A stretch of 64,000 bases of DNA, taken from positions 372,001 through 436,000 of the forward strand of contig NHZP01000016.1 in the NCBI GenBank assembly GCA_003313425.1, in the 5' to 3' direction. Shown here piece after piece: positions 36,137-47,577 of the stretch. Source of the DNA: Pseudopyrenochaeta lycopersici (lineage: Eukaryota > Ascomycota > Dothideomycetes > Pleosporales > Pseudopyrenochaetaceae). Each line of letters begins with the position of its first letter. The first letter of the stretch is position 1. A model generated the notes under the pieces. That model was not told where the DNA came from, made no database searches, and was given only the letters and a program-made list of their open reading frames with translations. Position numbers and translations under genes: made by a program.

Positions 36137-37383
36137 CTAGGCGAGAGGAGGGTTGGCGTTCCTCAGCAACATCTCAAAGTAAGCCTGGAACCAAGTTCCG
36201 GCCTCAGGAGCAGGCTTGAATGCGCTCGCGCGGCCGCAAGCACCATCGTAGCGAGTAGCAGACTGGTCAGAAGTACCATCAGACTGAAAGGGAGTATATT
36301 AGCATGTGTTGTCTCAAACGGAGTAAAGGAAGTCGGGCGCGAATTACGTACCTCGCCACCGGGCTTGACCCAGACGAAAGCATCAACAAGCGAATGGCCA
36401 GTGTTAGTAGTAGGGCGGGGACCGAAACCGGTGCCTTGGACATTGCACCAGTCTCCCCATGCCTGTTGGCCGGTGGGCTGCTTACCAGAGCGGCCGACAT
36501 CAACAATGAAGCGCGCGGGGAAGCCTTCAGCTTGGAGCAGTGGGGCAAAAGCGTTGATGAAGCGCTCCTCGTCGCACGTCTTGCTACCCTGGGTGATGGC
36601 CGAGCACGTGCCGATGCGGAAGGCGTTGTAGTTGGACACGTTGGTGACGATACCACGGACTCCACGGGGAGAGCCAGCCGCCTTGTAGACCTCAGCGTAG
36701 AGCTTTGCGGACGGGCCGATGTTGGCATCCCAGCCGAGCCATCCGGCGTGTCCGCCATCAAGGTACATGTCAACGTTGGGGAAGTTGAGCGCCTTGAGGG
36801 CGTACACGGTCAGATCCTTGTAGTAGGGAGCGGCGCGCGAGCACTTCGGCACACCCATGTTTGTGATCAAGTTGGCGAGCGAGTCGGGCTCGATGGCGAG
36901 GTTGATCTTGATATCTGGGTACCTCTTGATGATGGCAGCAATCTTGTCGATGTACTCGACTTTGTACTTGTTGACTCCGTCTTGGTCAATCAAGAGCTCG
37001 CCGTTGGACGCCAGAGCTGCGCAGTCACGGTCGGGCAGATTGTACACGACGAATGTGCCCATTAGGTTTGCGCCGGCGGCGTTCTTGGTCTTGATGTCCG
37101 CAAGGTATGTCTCCAGTGTCGGAACCTTGGCGCGGGTGTCCATCCATACGAAAGAGCCGACCTTGGCTACTGCTGTGGCGGCAGGCTTGAGCGATGCGGG
37201 GAGAGAAGGCATGGCCAAGGTGTGGACCTCAGATGAGTAGTAAGGGTTGGCATAGAAGTTCTTGCCAGCAAAGGGATTGCCAGTAGCTGCGGGAGCAGCG
37301 GTGGTGGCGGGACTTGCTTGTTGAGGCAGAGCATTGGTAAGGCCAGCTGCAAGCGCAGCGGTCAGGAGAATGTTGGACAGCAT
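36137..37383 (-). CDS. GH6 cellobiohydrolase / endoglucanase without CBM1
   Basis: Two exons (37383-36352 and 36283-36137) with a 69-base intron give 392 aa. A signal peptide (cleavage after about residue 18) is followed by a short Ala/Thr/Pro stretch and then directly the catalytic domain. GH6 signatures: VVYNLPDRDCAALASNGE, in which the loop Asp (D118/D120) belongs to the catalytic centre, and INLAIEPDSLANL with D167. Later landmarks are YLDGGHAGWLGW, NVSNYNAF, FIVDVGRSG, WCNVQGTGFGPRPTT and DAFVWVKPGGE just before the intron. The enzyme cleaves cellobiose units from the non-reducing end of cellulose. The Cys-rich CBM1 found at the N terminus of many fungal GH6 enzymes is absent; only the linker-like stretch remains. 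A large ORF on the opposite strand (36304-37065) is a shadow. Confidence 0.94.
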
Positions 37384-38041
37384 CTTGAAAAGAGGCTCAA
37401 GCAGGCGTGCAGAAGGAATGAGTGAAGGCGTGAGGAGGAAACACCAGGCAGGCTTGAAGCCATATTTGTAGGCTGAAGATCGGCAGTGATGGACGACGAT
37501 AGAGATGTTTGATCAAGAGCCCTTCATCAATATTCAAATTGCTTAAGCCGGTGTGACCATCCGTGAAGCCGTTGGTTGATGGGGCTCAAGAACTCCCTAG
37601 ACCGATGCTCGGTCATTTGACCAGGCGTGAGATGGTACCTGCGCCCTTAGATCTTCTGGAAACCTGCATCGAAACCGCCACATCTGACCCTCCTATTCTC
37701 CACATTTGATGAAGGGCATTGATGGGGAAGCCACCTCTAGCGGAGACCAGGAGAGGTACTCCGCGCGCCGAGAAGATTTGCTGTCATCTCGTGTACCTCG
37801 TCGACCTGGTAGATTAGGACTGGTGGGTCATCCTTGGTCGTATGTCTTGGACTGGTCTTGAACTGTTCTTGGTTGAACGCAGTGGTGAGGCCAACTAGTC
37901 CCGCCTAGATCTTGAGTCGCCTTGGTTCAATCTACAAATGTGGTTGGCACCTCACAACCACTACGAAAATGGTACTTCGCTAGCTGCAGTGGAAGGGTGG
38001 GTCAGACGTTGGTGCTCTTGGGCCTCAGCTGCATTTAGCCA
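37384..38041. other. Intergenic region upstream of the GH6 gene
   Basis: About 660 bases that should contain the GH6 promoter. No clear TATA box and no motif I can assign to carbon regulation with confidence. Confidence 0.5.
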
Positions 38042-38338
38042 TTAACGTACAAAGCTACCTCTTTCTGTCCTAATTGTGTCAAGACTTTGCTTGTAATTCT
38101 CCATATCTCTTCTTTTGACACCCATCTCCTTTGTCGTGAACGTTTCCGATGTTACACCTAGCAACGATCGTTCCGAGCTACCCAAGCGAGTTCCTGTTAC
38201 CGGGTCGAATAGATGAGAATGAGGCCACATCCTGGGTTGAAATGCCATTGTTCCAGGTTGATATGGGGCTGGGTAATATAGCGGATGCGGCACATAGATT
38301 GAATGCCGCGCCCGCCGCGAAATGACGTCGAGGAACAT
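38042..38338 (-). CDS. Hypothetical small protein
   Basis: A 98-aa frame from the ATG at 38338. The frame stays open upstream to 38497, so the start is uncertain and a 5' exon is possible. The residue mix looks protein-like (YYPAPYQPGTMAFQPRMWP, then HLFDPVTGTRLGSSER and a charged C terminus), with aromatic/proline content unlike random frames nearby. No family recognised. It lies between the GH6 promoter and the Hsp70-like gene, 520 bases from the latter's 3' end. Could be a chance ORF. Confidence 0.33.
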   Translation of the reverse strand: MFLDVISRRARHSIYVPHPLYYPAPYQPGTMAFQPRMWPHSHLFDPVTGTRLGSSERSLLGVTSETFTTKEMGVKRRDMENYKQSLDTIRTERGSFVR

Positions 38339-38859
38339 CACAACCACTTTCAGCGCCTTATTTTTGTGGGGGAACGGTCCCCAAATGCGGAGCGAATAAA
38401 CGGAACATACTCGGTGAAAAGTAAGGATCTGCGACCGGCAGACGAGCACAAGGCGAATGTCATTGGTGTTCACATTGTGCATAAGGCACCAGTTCACCCA
38501 CCAAGCTAGTTTGAAACCCCGTTATTTAGAGCGCTTTTGGACTAGCGAAGTAGAAAGAAACTCTCGTTTTCGGGACCTTTGCAATGGTGGTGAAACAGCA
38601 CAAAATGGAATGAGATTGTGAGCTAAAGAAAGGGTTAAACAATTGAGCAGAATATGCAAATGCAGCTGGCAGGGTGGGTGCTGCTTATTCACTTTACCTG
38701 GCTCTGTGCGTCTGTCCCCGCTTTCGACCTCTAACCTAAGCTCGTAGCCGAGCCATTATTACTAGATTGCTTGTTATAGTTTCAAGACAAAAGATCTAGT
38801 TGAATCCTTCGCAGCAAAGCTTGGTTTGGAACAGACATCGCCTACTTGCGCATTTATTC

Positions 38860-40988
38860 TCACCGCCGCTTATTATACTCAATTTCGGATTTCCCCCACT
38901 CTAATCCATGACACAGCACTCTAAAACTCAATGTTCCTTCCTTTGACCCCATACAAATTTCTGTATCGTAGCGAATCTCCCAAGCCCGGTTTCCATTCAA
39001 GTATTTGGATTCGAAAGTGTCCAAGTGGGATGGGAGGATCGTATGCTTAAGCTCTGCGATCCATTCAATACCAGGATCCTTTTCATATGCTGGTGCAATG
39101 TCTGAAGAGCAGGCAAAAAGTTGCAAGCTCTGCTCCATGGATTGATTTTCCATGTAGGTCTGACGCCAGCCTTTTGTTTCAATCTTCGTTTGCTCGTCTA
39201 TAACTTGGCCCTATGGAATTTATCAGCTTAGGGTGCCGCAACATTCGGCTACTAGACTCACTTTGCCAATAGCCCAGTACATCCTCGAATTACACATCTT
39301 ATCACCGGTCCACTTATCTCTAATGGCTGACGCTTCTGGATCGATACCTTCCCGGAAGGCCTGCATAGTAACTAAGCCATAGTGGCGTCTGCTTCTTCGC
39401 TGGATAGGAGCAACAGAATCTAATCCGCGGAGAGCTGCTCCACGGGCAATAGCTGCTTGCCTAAAGCGTGACCATAAGCAAACACCCTATTTGTGAAATG
39501 ATATCAGCCAACTTACGGATGTTCTGGGCATGTTAATACCAAATCCTTCTGCTGGCACCACTTTCGAACGCGCGAATTTAAATAAGGTGAGTCTCCGAAA
39601 CCTCCAACAAGAACGACGCGCTAGATTATATTAGCAAGTATATGAGAGACATTAAAGGCGTTTTCTTACGTTGATCTTGCTTGAGGCATCCGCCTTACTT
39701 GCTCGTTCAATCTGATGGCTTAGCAAAGCGATAATTTTTGTAACAACAGGTTCAAAGAAGCTTAACATTGTGTGACTGGAGAGCAATTAATCTTCATTCA
39801 TCGAAATGATTGGCTTTGCTTACCCGTTTAGCTTCACGATTGACTCATCCGTGTCATAAACATCCGAATCACGGGCCCCAGGTATGACAAGGTTGATCTC
39901 GTAGATCTGGTCATTATCTTCCGAATAGCCGAAATCGCGTTTGTGAGATTCGAAATCTTTCATAAATCGAGATCCGGGTCCAGTCTTTTCGAACTTCATA
40001 TCTTCAAATCGCCGACCAAAGGTTTTTACCATCCACTGGTGAAACTCTCGATCGATGTAAGTCGACCCGCATTTGCCGCCGGTGCCTTCAACAATTTCCT
40101 CAAACTTCAATCTAGGAGTCATTTGGGAGACCTTGTAAGATGTAATGTCCACTGTCCCGCCACCACAATCGCAAATGAGAATCCCGTCACCAGCTTGAGC
40201 ACGCGCGACGGAGCTCCCCTCGGCGAAGCCTTTCAATGTGGCCACCCCAGCTGCCTCTGGCTCGGGTATGAGATATATCCTATCCTCATCACCGCTCGCG
40301 AATCCAGCAGCCTTTGCAGCCGCCAAGGTTGCGCTCTTCGCTTGATCGGACCAGATCGCAGGCACAGTGAACCAAAACTCGATTGGTGTCACTTCTAATA
40401 TCTCTGGCGAGATGCGCTTTGCGAGGTAGCCTTCGATCCAGTCGTAAATCTCACTTAGAAAGTCGGTCACAACTGCTGTGGCGGTCTTACCCCGTGGCAA
40501 CTTCAGCATCCCCTCACCTTCAGAGCGCTTCAAAGACGGATCATCGAACTCTGTGGCACGAGCATTTTCATCTAGAAGTAACTTGGTCCAGCTGTAGCTG
40601 GTCATCTTCGGGGTGACCTGGAATCCGAATTGATTGCCAGTGCATCCTTGGTTCTCTGAGCTATAGGCGATGCGTGAAGGGGTCTTCCAGACTGCATCAC
40701 CCTCTCTTCCAGGGCCGGGAAAAGTTCGAATATCGTGAACATCTCTCACACTGCAATTAGCAGTGTTGGTAGAGTCGATATAGCTAATTCCTGTTCATCG
40801 TTGGTCAGCGACAAGACCTTTTTTCCATAGCTCAATTGTGATATACCAGTATATGTCGTTCCGTAATCAACTCCGACTATAATCCGATGGTTTGTCTCCA
40901 GGCCTAGCTCGGAAACTCCTTTGCCCACCAAGTCGACTTCGTCGACCCTGCCGGGCGTTCCCCTCATTCGAGAACTGGTGCGCGTCAT
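38860..40988 (-). CDS. Hsp70-like ATPase-domain protein
   Basis: Six exons (40988-40847, 40790-39824, 39775-39670, 39620-39517, 39460-39262 and 39210-38860) give 622 aa. The first join restores GVDYGTTYTGISYID, the phosphate-1 loop. The phosphate-2 loop is ILICDCGGGTVDITSY and the adenosine loop RVVLVGGFGDSPYL, with IPEPEAAGVATL as a connect motif. Overall this is the actin-like Hsp70 ATPase fold, followed by a C-terminal region of about 230 residues without the canonical substrate-binding beta-sandwich or lid. It belongs to the divergent fungal Hsp70-like/HSPA12-type group and not to the housekeeping chaperones, which would be conserved over their whole length. No signal peptide or EEVD/HDEL end. 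Function unknown. An intact N-terminal polar extension (about 35 residues) precedes the ATPase domain. Confidence 0.88.
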
Positions 40989-41570
40989 GATGCGACGGGG
41001 TCAAGAACGGTTCTTGGACCCAAAAACTATCCGTGGGTTTATACAGCGAGGCGACTGCTGTTGGTACTATTGTTGAGCAGGGCTTCGAAGGGAAATAACC
41101 TGCCTTGCGTGTAGCTAACACCGGACCAGGCAGTAGAGTAGGCGCCCAGGCCTTACTTTTTATGACCAGGCTTACTTTGCCGGTCTGGAAGCGGCTGAAT
41201 GACCCAATTTGGATGGGGTGGTAACTGTACGAGGGGTGCTGAGGCTGATCGCTAAGCGCTCCGCCACCACATTGCAGCCACTAATCAGGCAGAGTTTGGG
41301 ATGCATGGTCCTTCTTCCATGAACATGCAGGAAAGTGGGCTCACACATCGTAGTTTGCATAGAGGTGTTAAGTATCTGTGGGGGCCAGCGCTTGCTCGAC
41401 ATTCAGCTCTGCGCACAGGATCGCGAGCAGGATCGCGCACAGCCGCTCATAGGTATCGACTACCAACAGGTCTCACATGAAGTAGGCCTAAGACTCTACC
41501 ATCCACGCAATTCCTCGATCTCGTCATCCTCCTGTTCAACACAAAGATCTCTTTTGAAGATCTCGTCACC
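40989..41570. other. Divergent intergenic region
   Basis: About 580 bases separating the start codons of the Hsp70-like gene and the coiled-coil gene. An open frame at 41335-41682 lacks an ATG start and is not needed once the intron at 41641-41723 is recognised. A 10-base direct repeat (caggatcgcg) occurs at about 41416-41436. Confidence 0.5.
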
Positions 41571-43145
41571 ATGGTGGAGCAGGGCAGTAGGCAACCAGGA
41601 AACCTTTCTCGGTCTCAGACTTTCGAGTCTTCTGCAGAGGGTGTACGCAGAGAGTCGCATGTCTCATTTTCACTTCTGCTAACATAGACATGTAGGTTGA
41701 AAGGAAGACATTGAATGCTGCAGAAGTTAATTCCGCTGGCGAAGGTGTGCCGCTGAATGCACCTTTGCCGGACCGGCAGCAGTCAATTACGGACGCGAAA
41801 GCAGCCCAAATTAATAGCATTGAAAGCGTTCATACATACGGTGAGGTAGATCGCGAACAAATCATCCCATCAATTCCTGGATATTCTCGAGGTCTTCCGA
41901 CTGCTGGAAGGCAGCCCAATACTGCACCCCGAACATTCTCAGAAAGATATGCTGGCGGGTTTTCATCCGAAAAGCGAAATTTACACAAGGAATTAGATAC
42001 GTATAAACAGCATTTGAGGAACGCACAGGCACATATTGCACATCTTGAGAACGAGAATGACCAGATAGAAACCGAACGAGAACAGCTAGAATCGGACCTG
42101 AGGAGGTTGCAAAAGCACGCATTTCAACGCTTCGAGTCACCGGACTGGAAACCAGCCTCGAACGCTGAGATACGGCGGAAGCTAAACCAGCTAGATTCGG
42201 AAGTGAAGGCATGGTCGAAGGCCAACAGCATGGCTCACTTCTACATGCTGTCCCCAAAAGAGCATCCAATCATTTACAAGGAAGTCGGAATCGCCTTGCA
42301 AGATTTTGCAAAGTTGGATGAAGACATGAATCTTATAGGTGTTCCAGACGACAAGGCTTGGGTCTTGCTTCAGGCATACATGATGCACAAACTATACTTT
42401 GACGTCTTCGATCATCCTTTCTTCGGGGTTGGATCTCAGAGAATCAAGCGAGTTGAAGCAGGCGACGCCAACGAAGATAGTCCTGGAGCTCAATCAAAAC
42501 ATTCTGATGGTACGACATGGGACTTTGGTCTCTCATTGCAGGTGCTTTATCACAAGTTCAGAGCTTGTAAGTATACCCTGATCATGGCAAATATTGAAGT
42601 TTACATTCGTAGGCAATGTACAGGAAGCTGTCGCTTGGAGAGCGCAAACTCTTCGGCAGCTTCATCCTGTTGCGCATGACGGTGACCCTCATTTGGCAGC
42701 GAAAGTGGCGATATGCAAAGAAACGATCAAACATCGAGAAGAAGCGGTTATTTCTCTCACATCAGGTTATTTATCCAACGCGGGTATTCGCGCCCTCCTT
42801 TCGAACCCGAATAAGCAAGAGATGAAGGATAGCTTGACATCTATCGTGCTGAAAGCAGCAGACCTATCCTTTTCTCTTTGGACACAAAAGATCGATTTAG
42901 TACCTCAAAGTCTCAAGCACATGGATGAGATATTCGCACACAATCACCCGCTTATGGATGCTCATCAATTGCACAGCAAGCATCTCGATGAAGATCCCGC
43001 GCATCTAGACGGCCTACCGATTCTTTTGATCACGCACCCTGCATTGGTTCGGTTCGGTGACGATGAAGGGCATGATTTTAGCGTGAAGACGGTGCTGAAA
43101 AAGGCTGTCTGCTGGATGGGTCAACTATCTGAAAGTGCGGATTAG
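41571..43145 (+). CDS. Coiled-coil protein of unknown function
   Basis: Three exons (41571-41640, 41724-42566 and 42613-43145) give 481 aa. The downstream frame has no ATG of its own near 41711. Joining the short exon from ATG 41571 across an 83-base intron with a CTAAC branch point gives a smooth polar N terminus. Residues about 95-145 form a coiled coil (KRNLHKELDTYKQHL... ENENDQIETEREQLESDL). A globular, largely helical C-terminal domain follows. I do not recognise a named family. It is divergent from the Hsp70-like gene and 617 bases upstream of the GTPase gene on the same strand. The N terminus (low-complexity, Ser/Gln-rich) is the least certain part. Confidence 0.75.
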
Positions 43146-43762
43146 CTGCCTGACGAGGAATCAATCATGTCTGGAATGGATGCTGGGTTGAGCGCCAGAC
43201 TAAGCACAGCCTATCCCTTACCATCAAAGTCTGTCAAATCGCAATAAGTGCTATTACCAAGCTGCTTGAGTTTGTGGACAACATGAATTTGCGACTCTCA
43301 GCCCATTGGCGCTAGACGGCTCCCCGCTTCGAACCATGGATTGTGGCGTCCAATAGCGTGAATGTTCATGCAATGCAGGGGCTATGTAGTTCGCACACCA
43401 TTACTTTGGTCTCACGGATCCACAATTGGGGCGAGACTTGCGCCAGCTTTGACAATGTGGGTTGTCATTTGTCAAGCGGAGCCGCGTGAGTTAGAAGACA
43501 ACAACCTTGCAGCCTGTTGTGCATTTTGCCTTTCAGCTTGGCTTGCCTGAAATTCAGCCTTGTTACCTCAGCCTGCTAGTTGGAATCGCTCAGCCTCATT
43601 ACATGGTGACCTTCCGCGGACTCGGTAGATCTCGTAACATTCAAGTCTTCTTGATTTCCCTGCCCATTTGTACGCCCTAAGCTGCTTTGCTCAACAAAGG
43701 TCTTTTCTGCCCGTATCCCAAGAATTTGTCAAGTACCAGAAGATATACACAAAACCAAGGCC

Positions 43763-45183
43763 ATGGATAGTGATTTCAGCCCCGAAACTGTTCCTGGAGC
43801 ACCATGGGCGTTCATTGCTGTGATGGGTGTAACTGGAGCAGGGAAGAGTACCTTTATCCAGTGGGCGAGCGGTAGCGCCGAGATTTTGATAGGCCATGAT
43901 CTTGAATCCTGTGAGTTGAGCCATGAGTATTCAAAACAGACACTCAATTAATTTTTTGAGAATGATTCTTAAGTTATATATCTGCTAACTCTGGTAAAGG
44001 TACATCTGATATAACAGGGTACACATTTCACTTTAACGGGTACAACATCAACCTGGTTGACACACCCGGTTTCAACGACACACATAAGTCAGAGACCGAA
44101 GTACTACAAGACATTGCTACATGGCTCAAAGAGACATATGAGGGTGACACACGGCTGAACGGAATTATTTACCTGCACTCCCTTGGTAATGTTCGAATGG
44201 AAGGCTCAGCCCTGCGAAACCTCAAAATGTTCCGACAACTTTGCGGCAAAGAACCCTTGAAAAATGTCATCCTGGCAACAAGTTTCTGGTCTGAAGTATC
44301 GAAAGATGACGCTTTGCGAAGGGAAGAGCAATTACGGACAACACCCGAATTTTGGGGAGACATGCTTGACCGCGGCTCAACCATGAAACGCCTTGTTGAC
44401 CGTTCTAGCGCTCTAGACATCGTCGGTTTACTTGTAAAGAAGCCAAAGATTACTCTACAGATTCAACACGAACTTGTCGAAGATAACAAACTTCTCGTTG
44501 ATACAGCTGCCGGTCAAGCTGTGAACGAAGAGCTGATGCGCCTACAGCAAAAACATGAACAGGATCTCAAGCGCGTTCAGAGAGAGCTGCACGAAGCGCT
44601 GGAAGAAAAGGACCACGAACTACAAAGCATCCTGGAGCAGCAAGAGAAACGTCTAGACAAGGAGATGGACAAAGTGCGCAAAGAACAAGAGCAGCTCCGC
44701 TATGACAGACGTGCAGAGCGCCGCAAGATCGAATCAGATTTTGGCCTACAAATGCATCAGATGCGGGAAGAATACGAAAGGCGCGCCCTTGCCGAGAAAA
44801 AAGCGACACAAGCTATGCTCCAACAACTTAACTTCGACCAGGCTGTCGCGCTCGTACGCGCAAACGAGGGTAAGATTCCCGTTCGAGAGCGAGAAGAGCT
44901 GGAGAGCAAAATTGCTGAGCTGTCTCAGGAGTTGAATAAGATGGCTGCACAGCAAGCTGGTTCTCAGAGTGGCAAGAAACCCGGGAAGGGTGATGATAAT
45001 ATCGAGAGGAAGAAGAAGGGCAGTAGTAGATATCTCTTCAAGGCACTTCAAGTTGTGCTTCCCGTGACGACGATGGCTTTACTTGGAGTACCCATTTTCT
45101 CGCCATTTGGAAGCGGTGCAACGTCAGGAGGGCTTATAGAAAAAATGTTTGGTGGTGGGGGTGGAGAGCAGCCTGCGGCGTAA
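43763..45183 (+). CDS. GIMAP/AIG1-like GTPase with coiled coil and C-terminal membrane anchor
   Basis: Two exons (43763-43910 and 44000-45183) give 443 aa. The G1 loop is MGVTGAGKST (residues 21-30) and G3 is VDTPGF (69-74), both inside a G domain of about 220 residues. The G4 position reads ILATSFWSEV and not N/TKxD, as in other fungal AIG1-like proteins, so guanine specificity is uncertain. Next comes a long, highly charged coiled coil (about residues 250-390) rich in Glu, Lys, Arg and Gln. A single hydrophobic segment (ALQVVLPVTTMALLGVPIF) near residue 400 and a Gly-rich end follow, so the protein is probably tail-anchored with the GTPase in the cytosol. GIMAP/septin-like GTPases polymerise on membranes; a scaffold or immunity-like role is possible but untested. 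Confidence 0.87.
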
Positions 45184-45633
45184 ATGCACAACGTAGTCAG
45201 CTAGCAGTACGCAATAGAGGATACGATTATCATAGATCCCAAAAATTGGGCAAGAGAAAACAAAATGCCATTTCGCTTCACAGTCCAATACATCATGAAT
45301 TCGTACGATTCCCTATATTAATTCAATGCAAGGCTGCCCATGAGAAGTGGGTCAAGCTTACGAGCTTGAACCTTAACGGTAATGCTGAGCGGGCTCAACA
45401 CCAATAGCTTTGTGGTCTTTCTTGTGTGGGGCCAGAATCCTTTTGGATGTTGCCTGTATGGCGTTTATCTTAATAAATCGAGTCAGTTTGGAGTAAGAAT
45501 AGATCTTGTTCACCTGAGGCACGAACATCGAGGTGCAGATACATCTCGCCCTTGGCCTAACTGGAACTAGTGCGGCAGTCAGCCAAATCCTGTCCTTCAA
45601 GAGGATTGTTTACCGCTCCGCTATATCGTCACC
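45184..45633. other. Intergenic region with a weak antisense ORF
   Basis: About 450 bases between the GTPase and the small membrane protein gene. A minus-strand frame ending at 45373 could be spliced over a 45-base intron to a peptide ending KKDHKAIGVEPAQHYR, but the supported length is only about 36 residues, so no gene is called. Confidence 0.4.
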
Positions 45634-46017
45634 ATGTCAGGAGTCGGACTCGATGGTCAATATATCAGAAGCCGAAAACCTCATGCAAATCTCAATGGCC
45701 CTCCTGTGCCTCCAAAACCCAGCACCCAAGGACCCACGCTATCGCAAAGGCGCGGGGCACCCTCATTACGGCCACCTGAGCGTTTGAAGCCTCTCCCGCC
45801 AGTGCCAGGAGTTACACATGTAGACGCTCCAATATCGAAAGGGTCAACATTCAAGCCACTCCCAGATCCTCCGAGAACTTTAAGCCTTCGAAATACTATA
45901 CTTTGGATCGCGGGATTCTGTGTGTGGTTCCTACTTATTGTGGTCTTACTACCCATCATTACCGAAAGAGACGCAATGCCGGGGTTTAATCGATGGCTGA
46001 GAGGATGGCTACCGTAA
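45634..46017 (+). CDS. Small proline-rich single-pass membrane protein
   Basis: A single-exon frame of 127 aa. Residues 1-85 are proline-rich with repeated basic/proline motifs (PPVPPKPS, RLKPLPPVPG, FKPLPDPPR), resembling SH3-ligand sequences. One clear transmembrane segment (TILWIAGFCVWFLLIVVLLPII, near residues 88-109, here described by its position) is followed by a short C-terminal tail ending RWLRGWLP. No family recognised. It follows the GTPase gene on the same strand, 450 bases downstream, and is convergent with the acyl-CoA dehydrogenase gene (173 bases). It could interact with an SH3 protein; nothing more can be said. Confidence 0.6.
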   Translation: MSGVGLDGQYIRSRKPHANLNGPPVPPKPSTQGPTLSQRRGAPSLRPPERLKPLPPVPGVTHVDAPISKGSTFKPLPDPPRTLSLRNTILWIAGFCVWFLLIVVLLPIITERDAMPGFNRWLRGWLP

Positions 46018-46190
46018 TCACAAGCACAGGAGTACAAGGGTATTCCTGTAGTCTGATACGTAGAGTCAAATCCGGCAAATGAAGGGCAATTCTCGGCCCC
46101 AGCCGGCAAATCACAAATGCAAGGGGATCACGTAGCGATGAACCGATAATTTTGGGAAATTTGAACATTTCGATCGTGCGTAACCGCCAA

Positions 46191-47577
46191 TCATAGCTTT
46201 GACTCGGCCTTCGTAGCATCCACCAAGCTCTTCCTACCGCCGAAGCCAAATAGATACGCAGCAACCTTGCGCATCTGAATTTCTTCACTGCCCTCAGTGA
46301 TCCTGTACCGCCTATGGTGCCGCCAGATATGCTCGAACGGATAATGCCTTGAATACCCATTGCCTCCATGGACCTGGATAGCCCGATCTGCCGCTTGGGT
46401 GCACAGCCTGTTCGCGTAGTAATTACACATTGAGACCTTGTCGCCAATCTTTTTCTCGATGTCATTGTGGGGCATTGAGTCCATCTCCAGCGCCGTCTTC
46501 CGAATCAACTGCCGCAACATCTCACATTGAGTCGCCAATTCTACGAGCGGGAATTGGATACCTTGGTTGTGCGAGAGAGGAGTGCCGAAAGGTGCGCGTT
46601 CGTTGGCGTATTCAATGGATTGCTGTACACAGTAGACGGCGGCGCCAAGAGACGAGGCAGCTTGTCGAATACGATTTTCGTGAACAAAGGCTTGCGCAAC
46701 ACCGAGACCATTGTGAATTGGTCCTAAGGCGGCACTCTCAGGTACCCAGACATCCTTAATCGAGACGGTCGCGTGGTCAGTGGGCATGTTGAGTGTCCTA
46801 CTCTCTGTCAGCGGAAATTTAAAAAGAAGCGTAGAATTTGTACCATTCGTAGGATTCTGCCACGAGACCTGGGGTATCCTTGGGAACAATGAAGCATGAT
46901 ATGCCTTTTGCTTGGCCGTCCTTTCCTGATGTTCGTGCAAAGATGGAGCAATGTGTAGCGTGGTGCATGCCTGTCTGCCATCTCTTGTATCCGTTAAGCA
47001 GCCAGCCTTTGACGCCATTTCTCGTCTCTGGTTTCCCCTTTGTCGCCATGTGTGTAGCATCAGAACCGTGACCAGGCTCTGTCAGACCGAATGTCATCCT
47101 AAACTCGCCCTTCAGTCTAAGGGGAATCAATTCCGTTTTTTGCTGCTCGTTGCCGAAGTTCATGAGCATCACGATATCTGGGAAGTTTCCAACCATGGAA
47201 TGCTCATTCTGTAGGTCGTTGAACAAACCCAGTCCCTTTGACGCAAGATGCTCTCTTATGACGGCCATCCAGAGGTTGCTGCCTCGACCATCTTCACTGC
47301 TGCGACCACCGTATTGCTTTGGGAGAGACAATCGAAAGAATCCGGCCTCGTCAGCGAGCTTTCTTGACTCTGCCAAAAGGTCCTCCCACTCCTGGCGCGG
47401 TAGGCCGCCATTGTCCCAGTCTGTTCGTGCGTGCTCTCGCCGATGGTCGAAGAAGCGGTTGTTATCGTCTTTGTGTTGAAGGGGGATAATCTTCTCCTCG
47501 ATGAACTTGTCAAGATCAGCGAGATATTGCTTTAGGTCATCAGGGATCGAGAAGTTCATGGTATTCGAGAGAGACAT
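46191..47577 (-). CDS. Acyl-CoA dehydrogenase
   Basis: Two exons (47577-46844 and 46797-46191) and a 46-base intron give 446 aa. I start at the ATG at 47577 (MSLSNTMNF); the ATG at 47559 is an alternative, and the frame stays open to 47673. Family marks: DEAGFFRLSLPKQYGG, MTFGLTEPGHGSDATHM (FAD/substrate loop), GYKRWQTGMHHATHC, and the C-terminal RAIQVHGGNGYSRHYPFEHIWRHHRRYRITEGSEEIQ, quoted here only by its end RITEGSEEIQ. This resembles the fungal ACAD10/11-type or AidB-like branch more than mitochondrial short-chain enzymes. It oxidises acyl-CoA at the alpha-beta bond with FAD. The ending ESKL is close to but not a standard PTS1 tripeptide; peroxisomal location is possible. Confidence 0.92.

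Noticed and set aside
36304..37065. 253-codon plus-strand frame
   Set aside because: Antisense shadow of the GH6 gene, produced by codon bias.
41335..41682. 115-codon plus-strand frame as a first exon of the coiled-coil gene
   Set aside because: Starts at GTG with no ATG in frame, and the short exon at 41571-41640 joins the coiled-coil frame better.
45373..45600. Minus-strand small gene ending GVEPAQHYR
   Set aside because: With the plausible 45-base intron only about 36 residues are supported and no family is recognised.
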